Shown here piece after piece: positions 59,556-64,000 of a DNA stretch of 64,000 nucleotides. The position numbers and the translations under genes were made by a program. Under the pieces are notes generated by a model. The model was given only the letters and a program-made list of their open reading frames with translations, made no database searches and was not told the DNA's origin. Source of the stretch: Streptomyces sp. NBC_01445. GTDB lineage: Bacteria; Actinomycetota; Actinomycetes; Streptomycetales; Streptomycetaceae. The stretch is taken from positions 6,668,501 to 6,732,500 of the forward strand of contig NZ_CP109485.1 in NCBI RefSeq assembly GCF_035918235.1, in the 5' to 3' direction. Each line of letters starts with the position of its first letter. Position 1 is the first letter of the stretch.

Positions 59556-60452
59556 TCAGACCTCGGCCCCGGCCTGACCGGGGATCCGGCCCGGAATAGC
59601 ACACTCCGCCGGGTCACCGGCCGCGCTCGCCGCCGCCCGCGCCCTGCGCCTGGCCAGCGGCGTGGCGATCAGGCTGAAGACGATGAACGCCGCGATGGTC
59701 AGCAGCACGATCGTCGCGCCGGGCGGGATCTCGACGTAGTAGTTGGTGATGGTGCCGCCCAGCGTAGTGGTGACGCCGATGGCGACGGCGATCGCGAACG
59801 TCGCCGCGAAACTCCGCGTCAGCTGCTGCGCCGCCGCCACCGGGACCACCATCAGCGCCGACACCAGGAGCAGGCCCACGACGCGCATCGCGACGGTGAC
59901 GGTCGCCGCCGCGGTCACCGCGACGAGCAGGTTCAGGACGCGCACCGGCAGGCCGGTGACCCGGGCGAACTCCTCGTCCTGGCTGACCGCGAACAGCTGC
60001 CGGCGCAGACCGATCGTGACCAGGGCGACGAACCCGGCGAGGACACAGATCGCCACGAGGTCGCTCTGTGAGACGGTCGACAGCGAACCGAAGAGATAGC
60101 TCTGCAGATTCGCCGTGGAGCCGCCGGGGGCGAGGTTGATCAGCATCACGCCGCCCGCCATACCCCCGTAGAAGAGCATCGCGAGCGCGATGTCGCCGCG
60201 CGTCTTCCCGTACCAGCGGATCAGCTCCATGATCACCACGCCGACCACGGAGACGGCCATCGCCATCCACACGGGCGACGTGGAGAGCAGGAAGCCGAGG
60301 CCGACGCCCGTCATCGCGACATGGCCGATGCCGTCGCCCATCAGGGCCTGCCTGCGCTGGACGAGATAGATGCCGATCGCGGGGGCGGTGATGCCGACCA
60401 GGACCGCGGCGAGCAGGGCCCGCTGCATGAAGGCGGAGTCGAGGAATTCCAT
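59556..60452 (-). CDS. znuB: Zinc ABC transporter permease ZnuB
   Basis: 298 residues from ATG 60452, directly after znuC. ABC-3 family permease with eight or so helices; RRQALMGDGIGHVAMTGVGLGFLL and ALMVVPVAAAQQL are typical. It carries zinc across the membrane with ZnuC and ZnuA. Confidence 0.94.
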   Translation of the reverse strand: MEFLDSAFMQRALLAAVLVGITAPAIGIYLVQRRQALMGDGIGHVAMTGVGLGFLLSTSPVWMAMAVSVVGVVIMELIRWYGKTRGDIALAMLFYGGMAGGVMLINLAPGGSTANLQSYLFGSLSTVSQSDLVAICVLAGFVALVTIGLRRQLFAVSQDEEFARVTGLPVRVLNLLVAVTAAATVTVAMRVVGLLLVSALMVVPVAAAQQLTRSFAATFAIAVAIGVTTTLGGTITNYYVEIPPGATIVLLTIAAFIVFSLIATPLARRRARAAASAAGDPAECAIPGRIPGQAGAEV

Positions 60453-60453
60453 G

Positions 60454-61257
60454 TCAGCTCAGCAGTCCTGTGCGTACGGGGGTGAGATCCGAGGTGTGCG
60501 GGTGGACGTGGTCGTGGCCCGGCAGCGCGTGCTGGCCGACCGCCTCGGGCGGTGGCCCGTCGTGCAGGACACAGCCGTCGCGCAACACGATCGCGCGGTC
60601 GATCAGCGGCTCCAGGGGACCCAGCTCGTGCAGGACGAGCAGCACGGAGGCACCGGCCGCGACCTGCGCCCGCAGCGTCCGAGCGAGGATCTCCTGGCTC
60701 GCCAGGTCGACGCCCGCCATGGGCTCGTCCATGATCAGCAGCTCGGGCTCGGAGGCCAGGGCACGCGCGATCAGCACGCGCTGGTGCTGGCCGCCGGAGA
60801 GCGCGTCCACCGAGTCCTTGGCACGGTCGGCCATTCCGACCAGGTCCAGCGCCCGGCGCACCGCCTCACGGTCGGCCTTGCGTAGCAGCCCGAACCGGGC
60901 CCGCGACAGCCGCCCCGAGGACACGACCTCGGTGACCGTGGCCGGCACACCGCCCGCGGCGGTCGTCCGCTGCGGCACGTACCCGACCCGCGCCCAGTCC
61001 CGGAACCGCCGCCGTGGCGTGCCGAAGATCTCGACCTCGCCGCCGCTGACCGGCACCTGCCCGATCACCGTACGGACGGCCGTCGACTTGCCCGAACCAT
61101 TGGCGCCGAGCAGGGCCACGACCTCACCGCGGCGCACGGTCAGATCGATGCCGCGCAGCACGGGACGCGAGCCGAGCTCGGCCGTCACGCTGCGCAGGGC
61201 TATGACGGGCTCGTCGGCCTTCACCGATGCGTCCATGCCGCTGTCCTCCGTGGTCAC
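60454..61257 (-). CDS. znuC: Zinc ABC transporter ATP-binding protein ZnuC
   Basis: 267 residues from GTG 61257, overlapping the znuA stop (GTGA); ATG 61236 is an in-frame alternative. Walker A GANGSGKST, signature LSGGQHQRVLIARAL, Walker B LLIMDEPMAGVD, H-loop LHELG. A His-rich tail (GHDHVHPHT) may bind zinc. Confidence 0.94.
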   Translation of the reverse strand: MTTEDSGMDASVKADEPVIALRSVTAELGSRPVLRGIDLTVRRGEVVALLGANGSGKSTAVRTVIGQVPVSGGEVEIFGTPRRRFRDWARVGYVPQRTTAAGGVPATVTEVVSSGRLSRARFGLLRKADREAVRRALDLVGMADRAKDSVDALSGGQHQRVLIARALASEPELLIMDEPMAGVDLASQEILARTLRAQVAAGASVLLVLHELGPLEPLIDRAIVLRDGCVLHDGPPPEAVGQHALPGHDHVHPHTSDLTPVRTGLLS

Positions 61258-62210
61258 TTGGCGCCGAGCGCCGTCTGCAGGGCCTTCAGGTTCGAATCCA
61301 TCACCTGGATGTAGTCGTCGCCCTTGGACTTGTCCGTGATGCCCTCGAGCGGGTCGAGTACATCGGTCTTGAGGTGCGCGTCGCCCGCGAGGGTCTTCGC
61401 CGTCCTGTCGCTGACGAGCGTCTCGTAGAAGATCGTGGTCACCCCGTCGGCCTTCGCCATGCTCTGGAGATCCTTCACGCGCGCCGCGCTGGGCTCGCTC
61501 TCCGGGTCGAGACCGCTGATGGCCTCCTCGGTGAGCCCGTACCGCTCGGCCAGATAGCCGAAGGCCGCATGGGTCGTGATGAACACCTTCGAGCCGGTGT
61601 TCTTCAGCCCGTCCTTGAACCGCGTGTTCAGCCCGTCGAGCTTGCCGACCAGCGCCGCGGTGTTCTTCCTGTACGCCGCCGCGTGATCCGGGTCGGCCTT
61701 CTCGAAGGCCTTGCCCACACCCTCGGCGACCTCGGCGTACTTCACCGGGTCCAGCCAGATGTGCGGGTCGCGGCCGCCCTCCGAGCCGTGCTCGTGGTCG
61801 TGCTCCTCGGCGTGCCCGCCGACCTCGGTGCCGTGCTTCTCCAGATGCGTCAGGGAGGCCGCATCGACCTTGGTCTTGATCCCGGACTGCTGGATCGCGT
61901 CGTCGACGGCCGGCTGGAGGCCCTTGAGATAGAGGGCGACACCCGCGTCCTGGATCTGCGCGGTTTGCTTGGCGCTGATCTCCAGGTCGTGCGGCTCCTG
62001 GCCGGGCTTGGTCAGATTGGTGACGGCGACGTGGTCCCCGCCGATCTGCTCCGCTAGGTACTGCATCGGATAGAACGACGCCACCACCGCGAGCTTGCCG
62101 TCGCTGTTCCTGCCGTCACCCGAGGAGGCGGAGCAGGCCGACAGGGCCGTGAGGCCGAGCACGGTGACGGAGGCGACAGCGGCGGTGGGTATGAGGCGTC
62201 GTACGTTCAT
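61254..62210 (-). CDS. znuA: Zinc-binding lipoprotein ZnuA
   Basis: 318 residues from ATG 62210 (MNVRRLIPTAAVASVTVLGL). Signal peptide with lipobox LSAC. Cluster A-I binding protein with FYPMQYLAEQIGGDH, a His/Glu-rich loop (HAEEHDHEHGSEGGRDPHIW) typical of zinc binders, and THAAFGYLAERYGL. First gene of znuA-znuC-znuB-zur. ATGs at 62219 and 62228 are in frame but lie inside the Zur box. Confidence 0.94.
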   Translation of the reverse strand: MNVRRLIPTAAVASVTVLGLTALSACSASSGDGRNSDGKLAVVASFYPMQYLAEQIGGDHVAVTNLTKPGQEPHDLEISAKQTAQIQDAGVALYLKGLQPAVDDAIQQSGIKTKVDAASLTHLEKHGTEVGGHAEEHDHEHGSEGGRDPHIWLDPVKYAEVAEGVGKAFEKADPDHAAAYRKNTAALVGKLDGLNTRFKDGLKNTGSKVFITTHAAFGYLAERYGLTEEAISGLDPESEPSAARVKDLQSMAKADGVTTIFYETLVSDRTAKTLAGDAHLKTDVLDPLEGITDKSKGDDYIQVMDSNLKALQTALGAK

Positions 62211-62247
62211 GACACTCATTTTCAACAAATCTGGAAACGATTGTCAA
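62210..62247 (-). promoter_or_regulatory. Two Zur boxes and putative promoter of the znu operon
   Basis: On the minus strand, TGAAAATGAGTGTCA (62224-62210) and TGACAATCGTTTCCA (62246-62232) fit the Streptomyces Zur consensus of a 7-1-7 TGaaAATGATTTTCA-type palindrome. A -35 TTGACA (62247-62242) with an 18-bp spacer and GAAAAT as -10 would place the transcript start near the ATG at 62210, so the message may be leaderless. Zur with zinc would block this promoter. Confidence 0.72.
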
Positions 62248-62407
62248 CAAGCTGTCGCCGCGATCGCACCGAAACGGGCATCCCACCCCAGCCCGGGCTC
62301 CGGACCCCCAACCGATTTGATCCGGAGCCCCACGCCGCCGGTAACCTGAAGCATTCGCATTCGCTCTGAAGCAGCAGCTTCGTCGTCGTCGTAATGAAGA
62401 GAGCACC

Positions 62408-63790
62408 GTGGCCGCCGACAAGATCGACACCATCGTCAGCCTGAGCAAGCGCCGTGGCTTCGTCTACCCGTGCAGCGAGATCTACGGCGGCCAGCGCGCC
62501 GCCTGGGACTACGGGCCGCTGGGCGTCGAGCTGAAGGAAAACCTCAAGCGCCAGTGGTGGCGCTACATGGTCACCTCGCGCGAGGACGTCGTCGGTATCG
62601 ACTCGTCCGTGATCCTGGCGACCGAGGTCTGGCAGGCCTCCGGCCACGTCGCCACGTTCACCGACCCGCTCACCGAGTGCACCTCCTGCCACAAGCGGTA
62701 CCGCGCGGACCACCTGGAGGAGGCGTACGAGGCCAAGCACGGCAAGCTGCCGGAGAACGGCCTCACCGACCTCAACTGCCCCAACTGCGGCAACAAGGGC
62801 ACCTTCACCGAGCCCAAGCAGTTCTCGGGCTTGCTTTCCACGCACCTCGGCCCCACGCAGGACAGCGGCTCCATCGCCTACCTGCGCCCCGAGACCGCCC
62901 AGGGCATCTTCACCAACTTCGCCAGCGTCCAGCAGACCTCTCGCCGCAAGCCGCCGTTCGGCATCGCCCAGATGGGCAAGAGCTTCCGCAACGAGATCAC
63001 GCCCGGCAACTTCATCTTCCGCACCCGCGAGTTCGAGCAGATGGAGATGGAATTCTTCGTCAAGCCGGGCGAGGACGAGAAGTGGCAGGAGTACTGGATG
63101 GAGCAGCGCTGGAACTGGTACACCGGCCTCGGCATGCGCGAGGAGAACATGCGCTGGTTCGAGCACCCGGCGGAGAAGCTCTCCCACTACTCCAAGCGCA
63201 CCGCTGACATCGAGTACCGCTTCCGCTTCGGCGGCAACGAGTGGGGCGAGCTCGAGGGCGTCGCCAACCGCACGGACTACGACCTCTCCGCGCACTCCAA
63301 GGCCTCCGGCCAGGACCTCTCGTACTTCGACCAGGAAGCCGGCGAGCGCTACACCCCGTACGTCATCGAGCCCGCCGCCGGTGTCGGCCGCTCCATGCTC
63401 GCCTTCATGCTCGACGCCTACGTCGAGGACGAGGCGCCCAACGCCAAGGGCAAGATGGAGAAGCGCACCGTCATGCGCTTCGACCACCGCCTCGCCCCGG
63501 TGAAGGTCGCGGTCCTCCCGCTCTCCCGCAACCCGGAGCTGTCCCCGAAGGCCAAGGGACTCGCCACCGCGCTGCGCCAGAACTGGAACATCGACTTCGA
63601 CGACGCGGGCGCCATCGGCCGCCGCTACCGTCGCCAGGACGAGATCGGTACGCCGTACTGCGTCACCGTCGACTTCGACACCCTCGACGACAACGCCGTC
63701 ACGGTCCGCGAGCGCGACACCATGAAGCAGGAGCGTGTCTCCCTCGACCAGATCGAGGGCTACCTGGCGACGCGCCTCGTCGGCTGCTGA
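62408..63790 (+). CDS. glyS: Glycyl-tRNA synthetase (alpha2 type)
   Basis: 460 residues from GTG 62408, GAAGAGA upstream. Class II synthetase: motif 1/2 region [20 protein letters not shown], insertion with zinc-like CTSC and [39 protein letters not shown], and the C-terminal anticodon-binding domain ([16 protein letters not shown]). The single-chain form expected in actinobacteria. Followed by a strong terminator. Confidence 0.97.
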   Translation: MAADKIDTIVSLSKRRGFVYPCSEIYGGQRAAWDYGPLGVELKENLKRQWWRYMVTSREDVVGIDSSVILATEVWQASGHVATFTDPLTECTSCHKRYRADHLEEAYEAKHGKLPENGLTDLNCPNCGNKGTFTEPKQFSGLLSTHLGPTQDSGSIAYLRPETAQGIFTNFASVQQTSRRKPPFGIAQMGKSFRNEITPGNFIFRTREFEQMEMEFFVKPGEDEKWQEYWMEQRWNWYTGLGMREENMRWFEHPAEKLSHYSKRTADIEYRFRFGGNEWGELEGVANRTDYDLSAHSKASGQDLSYFDQEAGERYTPYVIEPAAGVGRSMLAFMLDAYVEDEAPNAKGKMEKRTVMRFDHRLAPVKVAVLPLSRNPELSPKAKGLATALRQNWNIDFDDAGAIGRRYRRQDEIGTPYCVTVDFDTLDDNAVTVRERDTMKQERVSLDQIEGYLATRLVGC

Positions 63791-63818
63791 ACCCAGGCCT
63801 GAACCCAGGCTGAACCCC
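63788..63818 (+). repeat. Short tandem repeat at the glyS stop codon
   Basis: The unit CTGAACCCAGGC containing the stop codon TGA is repeated about two and a half times (63787-63818). A small slippage-type duplication. Confidence 0.75.
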
Positions 63819-63834
63819 TAAGGGGTCCCGCGCC

Positions 63835-63883
63835 ACGGAAGCGGCCCAGGAGCGTGCACATCGCGCTCCTGGGCCGCTTCCGT
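63835..63883 (+). terminator. Strong terminator hairpin after glyS
   Basis: A perfect 20-bp stem ACGGAAGCGGCCCAGGAGCG (63835-63854) with CGCTCCTGGGCCGCTTCCGT (63864-63883) and a 9-nt loop. Confidence 0.85.
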
Positions 63884-64000
63884 CGTTGCCGGGCGGCCGC
63901 GGACGCCGGCGAGACACACAACGCACCACAGAAACCCCCCTGTTGATATTGCTCTTGCTGCACACTCCTTGCGGAAAGCGCGCTCACAGGGGCCGCGGAG

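Noticed and set aside
61290..61310. TTCGAATCC, resembling a tRNA T-arm
   Set aside because: It lies inside the znuA coding region and no acceptor, D or anticodon stems surround it.
63699..63965. Minus-strand frame starting MCSKSNINRG after glyS
   Set aside because: An AAGGAG is near, but only one base from the start. The frame runs through the terminator and into the glyS 3' end and is Arg/Pro-rich. A short leader peptide at the right edge cannot be excluded.

Overview
The window is a GC-rich chromosomal segment from an actinomycete, almost certainly a Streptomyces. The reasons are the very high GC content, frequent GTG (and one TTG) starts, tightly packed genes with ATGA/GTGA overlaps, Streptomyces-type gene order and protein sequences, a HrcA/CIRCE site, Zur boxes and a typical Streptomyces dispersed intergenic repeat. 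No species can be named from sequence alone. It is mostly conserved core chromosome with a few accessory insertions. No tRNA, rRNA, CRISPR array, insertion sequence or phage gene was seen.

Left part (1-20001): the end of comEC, a YceI-like protein, a small acidic protein divergent from holA, a repeat-rich convergent gap, rpsT divergent from lepA, a long-chain acyl-CoA ligase followed by a decayed partial copy of itself, a HAMP-only protein divergent from a three-domain SpoIIE-type phosphatase, hemW, a TOPRIM-like DUF3097 protein, an MBL hydrolase, and the heat-shock pair hrcA-dnaJ (with promoter and CIRCE operator). These are followed by a nitronate monooxygenase-rsmE-VOC run.

Middle (20093-36861): a tricorn-type protease, a HIT protein, RNase Z, an adenosine/adenine deaminase overlapping tail to tail with an MFS exporter, a PfkB kinase, and the conserved ribosome/RNA-maturation run phoH-ybeY-corC-(yjbR)-(frameshifted HTH gene)-cytidine-deaminase-like-era. 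Between the cytidine-deaminase-like gene and era sits an inserted amt-glnK ammonium module whose Amt carries Glu instead of the first pore histidine. Inverted copies of the dispersed repeat bound this block.

Right part (36990-64000): an NAD(P) epimerase, an MFS/GH1 beta-glucosidase pair, a protealysin-type M4 peptidase with its emfourin inhibitor, leuA with a leucine leader peptide, a zinc-ribbon/TerB protein, and an MMPL exporter-histidine kinase-response regulator operon. Next comes an accessory oligopeptide ABC uptake operon (OppA, OppB, a fused OppC-OppD, OppF) ending in a DapA/NanA-family aldolase and faced by a FadR-type regulator. After that come recO (preceded by a duplicated copy of its own 5' end), uppS, the zinc operon znuA-znuC-znuB-zur with Zur boxes over the znuA start, and glyS with a strong terminator.

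The most unusual signal is a short G-rich element of about 36 bp found twice (9847-9883 on + and 57368-57403 on -). Each copy sits at the junction of a partial tandem duplication of the neighbouring gene: the 3' end of the acyl-CoA ligase in one case and the 5' end of recO in the other.
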